A program made the translations under genes and the position numbers. A model generated the notes under the pieces. The model was not told where the DNA came from and did not search any database. It was given only the letters and a program-made list of their open reading frames with translations. A stretch of DNA of 20,379 nucleotides from Gammaproteobacteria bacterium (lineage in GTDB: Bacteria; Pseudomonadota; Gammaproteobacteria; Enterobacterales; Psychrobiaceae): contig JABSRS010000015.1 of assembly GCA_013214885.1 (NCBI GenBank), positions 1-20,379 on the forward strand, given 5' to 3'. Shown here one piece after another: positions 9,901 to 17,339 of the stretch (positions are counted from its first letter, which is position 1; each line of letters opens with the position of its first letter).

Positions 9901-10902
9901 GGTGTACCAACAATAACGTTTACTCATGGTAACAACATTAGTTTTACAGTACACAGCGCCGAATTTATTAAGTTTGGTGAGGGGACAACACAGCAAACAT
10001 ACGAATTTAACAAAGACCTGACGAACCCACAATACACTCTTATCTCAGGAAGCAGCACCGCAACCGTCATCGACGGTATTATCGCCGGACTTGAATATAC
10101 CACGTCATCAGGTGTCAGCGGTTTGACTACTGACCAAGGTACTTTTGAGTTTAATCCTGGCGATGTCGTTACCTTTAATATTGGCAATGTGGTTATCGGT
10201 GATATTGACATGTCGCAGATAACCGACGGCCAAGTATTTCTTCAAGATATTGCAGCGACAAATCGCAGTGATATGACGAGTCAATATGTTGAAAATATGG
10301 CCGTACTGTTACAATCACTAGATAATAATGGTGATGCGTATGATGGCATTGTTATTACCGAATCAATAAGAGCCGCTTTCTCTGACAATGATTTTGACCT
10401 AGCAAGTATTTCTGAACAACAATTGCAGGCAATAATTTTTGAAGAAACAGGCAGTGAGGCTATTACTGATGATGCCGCTATGGTACATGTTGCCGATATG
10501 CTCCAAGAGTATGCTGGCATAACCGTTGATAGTACTGATTCTGAAATATTTGATTGGTTAAGTGATGACGTTTTAGCGAGTGATGCACCGATTGATCATG
10601 TTTTAGCTGAGCAACAAGATTCAGAGTACGATTTAGGTAACTTATTAACTGACACTGATGCCCACGTACTTGAGCAATATTTAGATTTGAATTTCGATAC
10701 ACCTGAAGAATCACAAGAAGGAGTTGATATTATTCAAAGCGTTACATTAGATGGAATTGATATCTCGAGCTATGCAGCTAAAGGTGGCGATTCAGTAAAA
10801 GGAATATTAAATCCATCTGATGATACCTTAACCTTAAGTCCAGTTGCGGATGATTCATCAATAGGGTTACATGATGATTTAAGCAATGGCTATAATGATT
10901 AG
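3991..10902 (+). CDS. lapA: LapA-type giant RTX adhesin, LapG-cleavable
   Basis: A 2303-residue type I-secreted surface adhesin with no Sec signal. Approximate domains: retention module 1-110 that would plug the outer-membrane pore; LapG site PATAAGE (TAAG 115-118); Ig-like 172-268; cadherin/VCBS-like 270-370; Ig-like 371-474; T1SS-143-like 475-600; VCBS-like 602-728; cadherin-like 730-856; PA14-like 858-1016 with the GDDSYRL calcium/sugar-site pattern; an unassigned segment 1017-1170; VCBS-like 1170-1295; vWFA 1308-1490 with MIDAS DGSGS (D1315, S1317, S1319), T1381 and D1410; VCBS-like 1491-1600; RTX-like repeats 1720-1950; acidic C-terminal region 1951-2303, presumed to hold the secretion signal. 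The ATG at 3991 is preferred to a TTG at 3985, which would sit too close to the AAGG ribosome site. Exporter, protease and receptor genes follow downstream. The domains are nearly all different, unlike LapA proteins built of long identical repeats. Assignment is firm from the N-terminus plus context; the bound surface is unknown. Confidence 0.93.
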   Translation: MNTFTIPNDAQVVNINGNAEVAGSDSSNLLNGDHVKAGEQVLLEQGTVVTLMNADGVEQVISNEAIEQPSEFDALQAAIAEGDDSTDELSDILSDIDAIQALIESGDDISDLPATAAGETGNEGLGYITLDRSGAETLAESGYDTQGLAAASRATLLDDVTGISGLNVDIVAPTLEISYSTPDSSQNDQSTITFEFSEDVSNFTIADVIVTGGTLSDFTQVDGGTWTATFTPNPGEQTSPEIIVLDNSYTDLSGNNGSGDSVIITLIDGPTQTQSDTVAVAEDTTASGNVLDNDSDLDDDLTVASFTVGTDSTAHTPGTAIDVEGGQLQINTDGSYTFTPATNWNGTLPVITYTTNTGSSDTLTITINAAATATITLDANVTTDDIIDAAESGQTIAITGTVGGDVASGDTVTLTVNGKTFTGTVNSDNTTFSVNVPGSDLVADSDNTIDASVTTSTGDLNGEVTATDTEGYVVIPTVTVPNDGTGVADSDISVAENARFQSYFSITAPDGLDSIIVGGQEISKSQLENASTTPIVITSVLGVLKIVGFDSDTGTVQYGYDTIGPSVDHSGGDVVDSFTLVVKDVDGDVDDSSTSLDILITDTSPTAIADTRTVGEDETDITGNVMTGVNASVDIQSADEMFVTGVTAGTVTSNGGVYAEVIGNVSTQITGDYGVLTISNTGEYTYTPTANAQTLGEGETAADTFSYTIKDSDGDYSTTTVNFTVTGAEDAPTSQELAVSTNEDEAYYFTGDDFNFADVDAGDSLEMIKITELASNGTLEILVGGTWIGVSVGQEISLSQLTPDNTGETQLRFVPDADEASSGSNDVYASFTYQVSDGEAYSVDTLGNIHVEAVADAPNIAIEVTNQVMSNGLTITTWQNQNIRNDNDNSNTLFGNGSGVDPEILQTSVDLLTISDGVTSTVTNINDTSVVAGEANHATGLIYLEAGTSYTFDMHGDDSYRLLIGENFELSSTWGSSQSNGVTDTFTPSTSGYYTFDLYQHNQSGPGSFRIDISVNNGPSELLSSTNALLFTSEQALTDAGLVLTEHLDADENGYYQAQIFNEGDLDTDIILSQVIKSLNDQDLSEVLSLSVAGVPIGMLISDGTNSIISTGQDIDITGWNSTTLIINSNGANISDSTFKLTFTATATELSNNDQAQSSVELDVILLTSASGDTNTVNESDIDASNPVIVNGNIFENDVLAPNSSFLSISGSNVQSTSTDIGGNITVITTDGNVLTVDALGNYTYTLSNAVNHVDGNANNEFIDSFQYVVDSNGTQVTADLNISIVDDTPTAATISQAVTFDNSTFSSNLTFIVDGSGSMTDTDMTATTNAINALIAQYQAFSDVTINIVLFKSGNAITTQWIPGESDWASIITLTHGGGTDIAVGLDGVIASYTSAPDADQNVAYFFGDGDHNVNNSNLTTAIANWTNFLAGSNGETPIDALFSYSMNTTSVMGDINAVADSATDSVHRDAVNVSNVVDLTDAVLNDIVYADNGNLFEETDVTNQIDFGADGGRIESIEIGGVIVNYDSNNPIQNIAGASGVYAINFDTGNYTYTLNIETSNFVAHTDELHVVVIDNDGDLADVTFNHSVDFASIAEISQTITSISEAHAAENTDFEFNVLLNGIASTSENYNLSLNIDGSLVTLSSLSVSFSDGVILNSNGTITVPVGVHSFTVTALGIAVGEQLSLTIYNSENTVTANGIVDEPQNITESNITYDITQGAADDSIDSDYIHGSAQISTGAGNDHIESSYIYGSAQVSMGTGDDSIESDYIYGSAQISTGAGNDHIESSRIYGNAQVSMGTGDDTIVVNNYITNNVIIDTGAGMDTITIGDDLKGNVTIATGLGNDEIKVGDDILGNVAVDTGDGDDIITIGITGSGELRDSAIIRMGAGDDTLQLNKITGSNNQNGQNVDIDLGTGDDELIITGKTVKTNQVIELGDGEDTLTLSGMQSSWFTGENNGSSTVTVDALGVPTITFTHGNNISFTVHSAEFIKFGEGTTQQTYEFNKDLTNPQYTLISGSSTATVIDGIIAGLEYTTSSGVSGLTTDQGTFEFNPGDVVTFNIGNVVIGDIDMSQITDGQVFLQDIAATNRSDMTSQYVENMAVLLQSLDNNGDAYDGIVITESIRAAFSDNDFDLASISEQQLQAIIFEETGSEAITDDAAMVHVADMLQEYAGITVDSTDSEIFDWLSDDVLASDAPIDHVLAEQQDSEYDLGNLLTDTDAHVLEQYLDLNFDTPEESQEGVDIIQSVTLDGIDISSYAAKGGDSVKGILNPSDDTLTLSPVADDSSIGLHDDLSNGYND
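4333..4344 (+). other. LapG cleavage-site codons (TAAG) in the adhesin
   Basis: These codons encode Thr115-Ala116-Ala117-Gly118, just after the N-terminal retention module. In characterised LapA proteins, LapG cuts between the two alanines of a (T/P)AAG site at this distance from the N-terminus. The LapG and LapD genes in the same window support the reading. Confidence 0.85.
9181..9409 (+). repeat. 120-bp tandem duplication in the RTX-like region
   Basis: Bases 9181-9300 recur at 9301-9409 with about four differences (9190/9310, two at 9244-9245/9364-9365, and 9256/9376), diverging after about 9409. Each 120-bp unit encodes two 20-residue repeats of the form GAGNDHIESS-IYG-AQVSM / GTGDDSIESDYIYGSAQIST. 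The near identity points to recent duplication or gene conversion inside lapA. The repeat is in frame, so the protein grows by 40 residues. Confidence 0.9.
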
Positions 10903-10911
10903 CTTTATAAT

Positions 10912-10940
10912 GACAGCAGCCGCTTAGGTTGCTGTCTTTT
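10912..10940 (+). terminator. intrinsic terminator after the adhesin gene
   Basis: GACAGCAGCC (10912-10921) pairs with GGTTGCTGTC (10927-10936), ten pairs with one G-T wobble, around a GCTTA loop. TTTT follows. It sits 10 bp after the stop, so most transcription should stop before the exporter genes. Confidence 0.8.
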
Positions 10941-10958
10941 ATATAATAATAAATAAAA

Positions 10959-10980
10959 CATGGGTATAATTATAACCATG
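10959..10980. promoter_or_regulatory. 22-bp imperfect palindrome upstream of lapB
   Basis: The arms CATGGGTATAA and TTATAACCATG are inverted copies with one mismatched pair. A TATAAT sequence (10965-10970) lies within it and could be a -10 element, though no good -35 is seen. It lies between the adhesin terminator and the exporter operon, where a promoter for lapB would be needed. A repressor-type operator overlapping a promoter is inferred. Confidence 0.4.
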
Positions 10981-11021
10981 CTAATTTCATTGAATAAAAA
11001 TTAAAAAGGGATTCTATTTTA

Positions 11022-13196
11022 GTGCAGACTTCTTCCACTAAACCAAAGCAATGGACGGTCAGTTCTTCACAAAGTATCGGAGATGATCCGTTGCTCGATA
11101 GCTTGGTTTTACTCAGTGAACACTTTGGTAATCCCTGTTCGGCCCAAGCCTTATCAGCGGGCCTACCTTGTGTTGATCAAAATTTGTCACCTGAGTTACT
11201 GCCACAAGCGGCAAGTCGTGCTGGATTAAGCGCAAAATTAACGAGCAAGGGGCTTAATGAATTTCCAGCGATGTTATTGCCTTGTATCTTGCTGCTCAAA
11301 GATCAAAAAGCTTGTATTTTACACCAGCTCGATATTGCTGAAAATAAAGCGATTGTTTCCCTGCCAGAAACTGGCGGTCAAGAACAGTTAACCATTGAAC
11401 AATTAGAATCGACCTATGTTGGCTATGCATTCCTGATCAAACAGCAGTACCGTGGTGATCGAAATTTTGATGTTCATATTAATCACTCCAAAGAGCACTG
11501 GCTATTAGGGCATATTAAAGAGTCGGCTCCGATTTATCGTGATGTCATTATTGCCTCTATCTTGGTTAATATTTTCGCCCTGGTCTCGCCGCTGTTTGTG
11601 ATGAACATCTATGACAAAGTTGTACCGAACTTAGCGTTTGAATCGTTATGGGTGTTGGCGATTGGTGCCAGTATTGCCTATACTTTTGATTTAGTGTTAA
11701 AACAACTTCGAAGTTACCTGATTGATGTTGCTGGTAAGAAAGTTGATATTCAAGTGTCGTCAAAATTGTTTGCTAAAGTTATTGGTATTCCGCTAGAAAA
11801 ACGGGCATCAAGTGTTGGTGGTATGGCGAAGCAACTGAGTGAATTTGATAGCGTGCGTGATTTCTTATCGTCGGCCACGATTACCGCACTAGTTGATTTA
11901 CCGTTTGCGGCACTCTTTATGGTGATTATCTGGCTAGTTGCTGGTGATCTTGTACTTTTCCCAGTCGTGGCAACAATGTTAATTATCGGTTATACCCTAT
12001 TGACGCAACCACGATTACGGGCGGCAATTGAAGAAACCAATAAGTTTTCAAGTTTACGCCATGGCCATTTAATCGAATGCCTCAGCTCGTTAGAGTCAAT
12101 TAAAGCTAATGGCGCCGAAGGAGTGGTGCAAAATGCTTGGCAACAAATGATCGGGCATACCTCTAATTGGCAACTTAAATCAAAAATGATTACCAATTCA
12201 GTGACCAATATCGCGAGTTTCATTGTTCAAATGTCAGTCATTGGTGTCGTTGTATTAGGGGTATACCGAGTCTCGGACAACTTAATCTCAATGGGTGGGA
12301 TTATTGCGGCGGTCATGTTAACGAGTCGAGCTATTTCGCCAATGGCTAAGGTCGCTTCTTTGTTAACGCGTTCTAACCAAACGCTTAGTGCGCTAAGGCA
12401 GCTAAATAGCCTGATGGAACAACAAGGGGAGTTTGAAGATAAAGCTCATCTAGTCAGCCGGCATAAGCTTAAAGGGCAAATAGAGGCTGAACATGTTGGC
12501 TTTACCTACCCACAAGCTGAAAAACCCGCGTTATATCCAATGTCATTATCGATAAAACCAGGTGAAAAAATTGCGATTATTGGTCGTAATGGCTCAGGAA
12601 AAACAACATTAGCTAAAGTACTATTAGGGTTGTATCAGCCGACGTCTGGCAATTTGCGCTTTGACGGCTTAAATCATCAACAAATACACCCCAGTGATTT
12701 GCGTCATAATTTTGGTTATTTACCGCAAGATATCACACTTTTTCATGGTTCAATTCGAGACAATATTTTATTTGGCACCAAACAAGTGACCGAATATCAG
12801 CTGATTCGTGCCGTTCAGCTATCTGGCGTTAGTTTATTTACGAATCAAGATACTCAAGGTTTAGATCAAGAAGTAGGTGAGGGTGGTAAAGCGCTTTCTC
12901 GAGGGCAGCGGCAATCTATTGCATTGGCAAGGGCTATTCTAGATGAACCGTCAATATTATTGCTTGATGAACCAACCGCAAGTTTAGATGCTAGGGCTGA
13001 GAGACTGTTTATTAACTCAATTACTGCTACGGCAAAAGAACGTACCCTGCTATTAATTACCCACAAAATGCATTTACTGCATTTAGTCGACCGGATTATC
13101 GTGTTAGATCGAGGGAAAATTATTGCCGATGGTTCTAAAGAGCAAGTGCTAACTCAACTCAAAAGTGGCAAGTTAAATCAAGGTGACATGTTATGA
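11022..13196 (+). CDS. lapB: LapB-type ABC exporter of type I secretion
   Basis: A 724-residue inner-membrane permease-ATPase that would energise adhesin export. Residues 1-150 are a C39 peptidase-like domain without the catalytic Cys motif, as usual for exporters of non-processed RTX substrates. Six predicted membrane helices follow (about 165-450), then the nucleotide-binding domain: Walker A GRNGSGKT (521-528), signature LSRGQ (625-629), Walker B ILLLDEP (D649, E650) and H-loop LLITHK. The start is a GTG at 11022; AAGGG lies 11 bases upstream, a little far, but no other start fits the N-terminal domain. The stop overlaps the start of lapC by four bases (ATGA), so the two are translationally coupled. 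The type I exporter family is certain; the LapB name comes from the operon. Confidence 0.95.
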   Translation: MQTSSTKPKQWTVSSSQSIGDDPLLDSLVLLSEHFGNPCSAQALSAGLPCVDQNLSPELLPQAASRAGLSAKLTSKGLNEFPAMLLPCILLLKDQKACILHQLDIAENKAIVSLPETGGQEQLTIEQLESTYVGYAFLIKQQYRGDRNFDVHINHSKEHWLLGHIKESAPIYRDVIIASILVNIFALVSPLFVMNIYDKVVPNLAFESLWVLAIGASIAYTFDLVLKQLRSYLIDVAGKKVDIQVSSKLFAKVIGIPLEKRASSVGGMAKQLSEFDSVRDFLSSATITALVDLPFAALFMVIIWLVAGDLVLFPVVATMLIIGYTLLTQPRLRAAIEETNKFSSLRHGHLIECLSSLESIKANGAEGVVQNAWQQMIGHTSNWQLKSKMITNSVTNIASFIVQMSVIGVVVLGVYRVSDNLISMGGIIAAVMLTSRAISPMAKVASLLTRSNQTLSALRQLNSLMEQQGEFEDKAHLVSRHKLKGQIEAEHVGFTYPQAEKPALYPMSLSIKPGEKIAIIGRNGSGKTTLAKVLLGLYQPTSGNLRFDGLNHQQIHPSDLRHNFGYLPQDITLFHGSIRDNILFGTKQVTEYQLIRAVQLSGVSLFTNQDTQGLDQEVGEGGKALSRGQRQSIALARAILDEPSILLLDEPTASLDARAERLFINSITATAKERTLLLITHKMHLLHLVDRIIVLDRGKIIADGSKEQVLTQLKSGKLNQGDML

Positions 13197-14566
13197 AAAT
13201 AACTCAAAAAGACCTTGAAATGGCCGATGATGTTTATGGCGCGATGATGACTGAAGTGCCAAGCTTGCATCGACTAACTATTTGGTCGATGGCAGGTTTA
13301 ATCGTTTGTTTTGTAGTGTGGGCCTACTTTTCATCGTTAGATCAGGTGACATCGGGTTTGGGAAAAGTGATCCCTTCGTCTAAAGTGCAAATCATTCAAA
13401 GTTTAGACGGTGGGGTGCTGCAAGATATATTTGTTCAAGAGGGGATGCAGGTTATCAAGGGACAACCTTTAGTTCGCATTGATGATACTCGTTATCGCTC
13501 CGACTTCGAGCAACAAAAGCAAGAAATTGATAGTCTAAGAGCCGATATTATTCGATTACGTGCCGAGCTCTCTAGCATCTTAATCGGTGACGTCGAAAAA
13601 TGGCAATTAGAAATTCTTATTACAAAAAGTATTCCACAGTTTCCAGATGATTTAAAGAACAGTGCTAGCTCTTTGGTTAAACGCCAGCAGGATGAATATA
13701 TCGGTCGACTAGACAGTTTGATTAACCAAATAGCTATCCAAGCACGGCAAATCGAGCAACGGGTCCAAGAGGTTGCTGAATTACATTCAAAAATTGCAAC
13801 GTTAAAAACCAGTTTTGACTTTGCCGCACAAGAGTTAGAGCTGACTAGGCCATTAGCGGCGAAAAATATTGTGCCTAAAATAGAATTATTAAAATTAGAG
13901 CGCAGTGTTAATGAGATTGAAGGTGAGCTTAGGGCTGTCCGTTTGCTGTTACCGAAATTAGAATCTTCGGTTGAGGAATCCATTTTGCAACGCCGTGAAA
14001 CAGTGTTGGTTTATCGTACTGAAGCCAGGGCGCAATTAAATGAATTGCAGGGCACATTATCAAAGATTAATAAGGCCCAAATTGGCGCGCAGGACAAAGT
14101 AACCAAAGCATTAATAGCCTCGCCAGTCGTAGGAACAATAAAGACAGTGTATATCAATACGCTAGGTGGTGTGGTCCAGCCTGGCGAAACAATCATTGAG
14201 ATCGTTCCGACTGAAGATAAGTTGCTGATAGAAGCCAAAATAAAGCCACAAGATATCGGTTTTATTTATCCTGGTTTAGCAGCCGTCGTTAAGGTGACCG
14301 CTTATGATTTTGCTCGTTACGGTGGCTTAACTGGCACCGTAGAGCATATAAGTGCTGATACGACTCAAGATGAAGAGGGCAACAGTTTTTATTTAATTCG
14401 CGTTAGAACGGATGCTTCAAGCATCAAAAATAAAAATAATGAAGAGATGGCAATTATACCTGGCATGATGACCACCGTTGATGTCATTACAGGCAAAAGA
14501 ACAATACTTGATTATATCCTCAATCCGATATTGCGAGCTCAACAAGCCGCCTTGAGAGAGCGATAA
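13193..14566 (+). CDS. lapC: LapC-type HlyD-family membrane fusion protein
   Basis: A 457-residue periplasmic adaptor linking the ABC exporter to the outer-membrane pore. It has a short cytoplasmic N-terminus, one membrane helix (about 29-47), a first lipoyl half-motif (54-100, LDGGVLQDIFVQEGMQVIKG), a long coiled coil (about 100-305), the second lipoyl half (SPVVGTIKTVYINTLGGVVQPGE) and a beta-barrel region to about 420. Length and order are typical of the HlyD family. The start overlaps the lapB stop, with AAGGTGA six bases upstream. It is followed after 40 bp by the TolC-like gene, completing a tripartite exporter. Confidence 0.95.
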   Translation: MKITQKDLEMADDVYGAMMTEVPSLHRLTIWSMAGLIVCFVVWAYFSSLDQVTSGLGKVIPSSKVQIIQSLDGGVLQDIFVQEGMQVIKGQPLVRIDDTRYRSDFEQQKQEIDSLRADIIRLRAELSSILIGDVEKWQLEILITKSIPQFPDDLKNSASSLVKRQQDEYIGRLDSLINQIAIQARQIEQRVQEVAELHSKIATLKTSFDFAAQELELTRPLAAKNIVPKIELLKLERSVNEIEGELRAVRLLLPKLESSVEESILQRRETVLVYRTEARAQLNELQGTLSKINKAQIGAQDKVTKALIASPVVGTIKTVYINTLGGVVQPGETIIEIVPTEDKLLIEAKIKPQDIGFIYPGLAAVVKVTAYDFARYGGLTGTVEHISADTTQDEEGNSFYLIRVRTDASSIKNKNNEEMAIIPGMMTTVDVITGKRTILDYILNPILRAQQAALRER

Positions 14567-14606
14567 TAATGCAGCAAACTTTTAAAATTATAACAGGAAG
14601 TTATTC

Positions 14607-16007
14607 ATGAATGATGTAAGGTTTAAAATACCCTTTAAGGTAGGGGGGATCGCGTTATGTCTATTCTCAATACTATCTGCGCCAGTTTATGCGCAGAGTC
14701 TTGAGCAGGCAGTTGCCCAAGCGCTAGATACCCACCCTGATGTTCGCCAATCTTTTGGTAAATTTAAATCATTAGAAGAGCAAGTTAATCAAGCGTCTGC
14801 AGGTTATCTTCCGACGCTCGATTTAACCGCAGGTTACGGTTATGAGTATACTAACTCGCCAGGTAATAGACGTTCGCAACTCGGTAAAAGTGATGGTGAA
14901 ACAGAACTAAGGCGGGGTGAGTTTGGCCTAAGTGTCAGGCAAATGTTGTTCGATGGTTTTTATACCAGTAGTGATGTTGATCGCACGATGTTTGAAGCCA
15001 GTGCTGAGCAATGGAACTTATTAGGAATAGCCGAAGACTTAGCACTAAGCGTGGCAAAATCCTATTTGAATTTTTTAAAAGCGCAGCAGTTAGTTGCACT
15101 TTCGGATAAAAATATTGCTTCTCATCAAGAGATCTACGAGCAAATTAAAGAGCGAACGGATTCTGGGTTAAGTAGCATTGCTGATTTGTCACAGATCACT
15201 GGTCGTTTGGCCAGGGCGCAATCTAATGTGGTTGCTGCGCGTAATAATTATCGCGATGCCAGAGTGCAATTTAAGCGCTTAACTAATACCGAGCCACAAG
15301 ATTTGGTGATGCCAGTTCCCGACGCTGATATGTTGCCTCAAACCCTCGAAACAGGATTGTCGCAAGCATTAGCAGAACACCCCGTTATTAAATCGTCTCA
15401 ACAAGATACTCAAGCTGCACGTTCATATAAAAGCTTGGTTCAAGCCAGCTATTACCCAACGCTAACGCTAGAAATAGATGCTAATGCCAATAACAATATT
15501 CGTGGTGAAAATGGCATGGATTCATTTGGTCGAGATGTTGGCGGCCATAGTAATGATGTCACTGCAATGGTTCGGTTTAAATATAACCTGTACGCAGGCG
15601 GGAAAAACGTTTCACAAGAACGCGATGCTGCGTATAAAATTAACCAAGCCAAAGAAATTAATTATCGTGCCCACAGACAAGTTACCGAGGGGATGGAGCT
15701 AGCTTGGAATGCTTATGAGATGTTAGGGTTGCAAATGCAATATATTCAACTACATGTTGAGGCATCAAATGATACGCACGTTGCTTATGTCCAGCAGTTT
15801 AAGCTGGGGCAGCGTAGCTTACTTGATTTACTCGATACCGAAAATGAATTGTTTCAAGCCCGTCAAGATTATTTAGAGGCTCAATTTAGTGAATTAGATG
15901 CACGATACCGCCTGTTAAATGCCACTGGACAATTATTAGACTCACTTCGTATTACTCGCTCAAAAGCATGGCAGGGTGAGCACGCATATCAAGAAGGTAT
16001 TAATTAA
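14607..16007 (+). CDS. lapE: LapE, TolC-like outer-membrane secretion channel
   Basis: A 466-residue outer-membrane efflux protein. The N-terminus is a Sec signal peptide (about 1-30, cleavage probably after APVYA). Two outer-membrane efflux repeats follow (about 33-235 and 245-455), including the opening SLEQAVAQALDTHPDVRQS and YLPTLDLTAGYGYEYTN strand, and the later repeat with FKYNLYAGGKN. In Lap systems this pore both exports LapA and holds its N-terminal plug. An AGGAAG ribosome site precedes the ATG. The stop overlaps the next ATG by one base (TAATG). Confidence 0.93.
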   Translation: MNDVRFKIPFKVGGIALCLFSILSAPVYAQSLEQAVAQALDTHPDVRQSFGKFKSLEEQVNQASAGYLPTLDLTAGYGYEYTNSPGNRRSQLGKSDGETELRRGEFGLSVRQMLFDGFYTSSDVDRTMFEASAEQWNLLGIAEDLALSVAKSYLNFLKAQQLVALSDKNIASHQEIYEQIKERTDSGLSSIADLSQITGRLARAQSNVVAARNNYRDARVQFKRLTNTEPQDLVMPVPDADMLPQTLETGLSQALAEHPVIKSSQQDTQAARSYKSLVQASYYPTLTLEIDANANNNIRGENGMDSFGRDVGGHSNDVTAMVRFKYNLYAGGKNVSQERDAAYKINQAKEINYRAHRQVTEGMELAWNAYEMLGLQMQYIQLHVEASNDTHVAYVQQFKLGQRSLLDLLDTENELFQARQDYLEAQFSELDARYRLLNATGQLLDSLRITRSKAWQGEHAYQEGIN

Positions 16008-16618
16008 TGAATAAGATTAATATGGCAATACTAATTGCTGGAATGAGTTTGGTTGGCTGTACTGGCAATAATTTGGTGGAGATGGAAACTCAAGTTAAAC
16101 AATTAAATGATTTAAGAGATTTTGATCAAGATGGTGTGGTTAAAGCGCGAGAAAAGTGCGCGGAAACATTTAGTGGTTCGGTGATTGATAACTATGGTTG
16201 TGGCCAGACTAAACCGATTGACGAAAGTATTAATTTAGATCTTAAGTTTGCTAACGACTCGGCTAAATTACTTGATGGTAGCTTAAACAAGCTGCAAGTG
16301 GTGGTGGATTTTTTAAATAAATATCCTGACAGTAAAATCAATGTTGAAGGGCACACCAGTAAAGTGGGATCGCAAGTTTATAACCAAGCATTGTCACAGC
16401 GGCGCGCCACAGCTATTGAAAAGGCCTTAGTTGAACAGTTCGCTATTGCCCCTGACAGAGTCACTACTAATGGTTACGGCTTTAGTCAGTTGACTGATTT
16501 CACTGATACCGAAGCAGCTCATGCTAAGAATCGCCGTATTATGGTAAATTTGAGTGGACAAATGATGGTCAATGATTTGATTTGGACTATTTATACTGTC
16601 GATGATGACAATCAGTAA
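16007..16618 (+). CDS. OmpA-family outer-membrane lipoprotein with EF-hand/TSP3-like loop
   Basis: A 203-residue lipoprotein. The signal ends in a lipobox, LVGC, with the lipidated Cys at 18; Thr at the next position favours the outer membrane. Residues 38-49 (DFDQDGVVKARE) match an EF-hand or thrombospondin type-3 calcium loop, with Asp at 1, 3 and 5, Gly at 6 and Glu at 12. C51 and C65 could form a disulfide. Residues about 72-190 are an OmpA C-terminal peptidoglycan-binding domain (FANDSAKLL, EGHTSKVGSQVYNQALSQRR, KNRRIMV). AAGAAGG nine bases upstream and the one-base overlap with lapE show tight coupling. A role in anchoring or stabilising the pore is inferred from position; no function is established here. 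Confidence 0.9.
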   Translation: MNKINMAILIAGMSLVGCTGNNLVEMETQVKQLNDLRDFDQDGVVKAREKCAETFSGSVIDNYGCGQTKPIDESINLDLKFANDSAKLLDGSLNKLQVVVDFLNKYPDSKINVEGHTSKVGSQVYNQALSQRRATAIEKALVEQFAIAPDRVTTNGYGFSQLTDFTDTEAAHAKNRRIMVNLSGQMMVNDLIWTIYTVDDDNQ

Positions 16619-16633
16619 GTTATTTTCAAACAT

Positions 16634-17332
16634 ATGAAAAAATCAGGGCTGCGTTTGTTGCTAAAGCCTGTTTATATATTAACTGTATTGTTGCTCATTA
16701 TGTCTTTGCTCTATGCCAAGCCAGTGCAACAATTGAACAGTAAAAAAATTATTGGTGCACTAGAGGCTAGTTATGGCTCCCGTGCAGCAAAAAGAGGGCG
16801 GGCATGGTTTAAAATCATGGCGCAATCCGGCGAGTTAACTGAGCGAGAAAAATTAAAAAAGGTTAATCGTTTTTTTAATATGTTTCGGTTTATTGATGAT
16901 ATTAAACTGTGGGGACTCAAAAATTATTGGGCAACCCCAGTTGAATTCATCGGGGTAAATGGTGGTGATTGTGAAGACTATTCTATTGCCAAATATTTCA
17001 CTTTGTTAGAGATTGGGATCCCCGAACAAAAAATGCGGATCACCATGGTTAAAGCCATTAAGTTAAATCAATATCACATGGTGTTAGCTTATTATGATAC
17101 GCCTAGCTCAATCCCGTTAATACTTGATAATTTAGACGGTGAAATTAAGCCAGCGACCAAAAGAACAGACTTGTTACCTGTCTATAGCTTTAACGGTACA
17201 CAGTTGTGGTTAAATAAAGAAAAAGGTCGAGGAGTTCTCGCTGGTAACTCATCACGGCTAAAGCGATGGAATAACTTAAGAGAACGGCTAAACTCAACTA
17301 AATTAAAGCAACCAAAGTTCAAAATGGAGTAA
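16634..17332 (+). CDS. lapG: LapG periplasmic cysteine protease (transglutaminase-like)
   Basis: A 232-residue protein of the bacterial transglutaminase-like cysteine protease family. It starts with a hydrophobic export segment (about 9-29, KPVYILTVLLLIMSLLYA). The catalytic triad is visible as C113 in GGDCEDY, H148 in QYHMVLAYY and D165 in LILDNLDGE. The acidic residues flanking the Cys (D112, E114) are those known to bind calcium in LapG. It would cut the adhesin at TAAG (115-118 of LapA) and is held inactive by LapD when c-di-GMP is high. It lies 15 bp after the lipoprotein gene with only a weak ribosome site, which may keep protease levels low. LapD follows after 7 bp. Confidence 0.95.
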   Translation: MKKSGLRLLLKPVYILTVLLLIMSLLYAKPVQQLNSKKIIGALEASYGSRAAKRGRAWFKIMAQSGELTEREKLKKVNRFFNMFRFIDDIKLWGLKNYWATPVEFIGVNGGDCEDYSIAKYFTLLEIGIPEQKMRITMVKAIKLNQYHMVLAYYDTPSSIPLILDNLDGEIKPATKRTDLLPVYSFNGTQLWLNKEKGRGVLAGNSSRLKRWNNLRERLNSTKLKQPKFKME

Positions 17333-17339
17333 CACAGCA

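Noticed and set aside
13492..13983. 163-codon minus-strand frame opposite lapC
   Set aside because: The plus strand is a clear HlyD-family gene and the minus frame is compositionally a shadow without a ribosome site.
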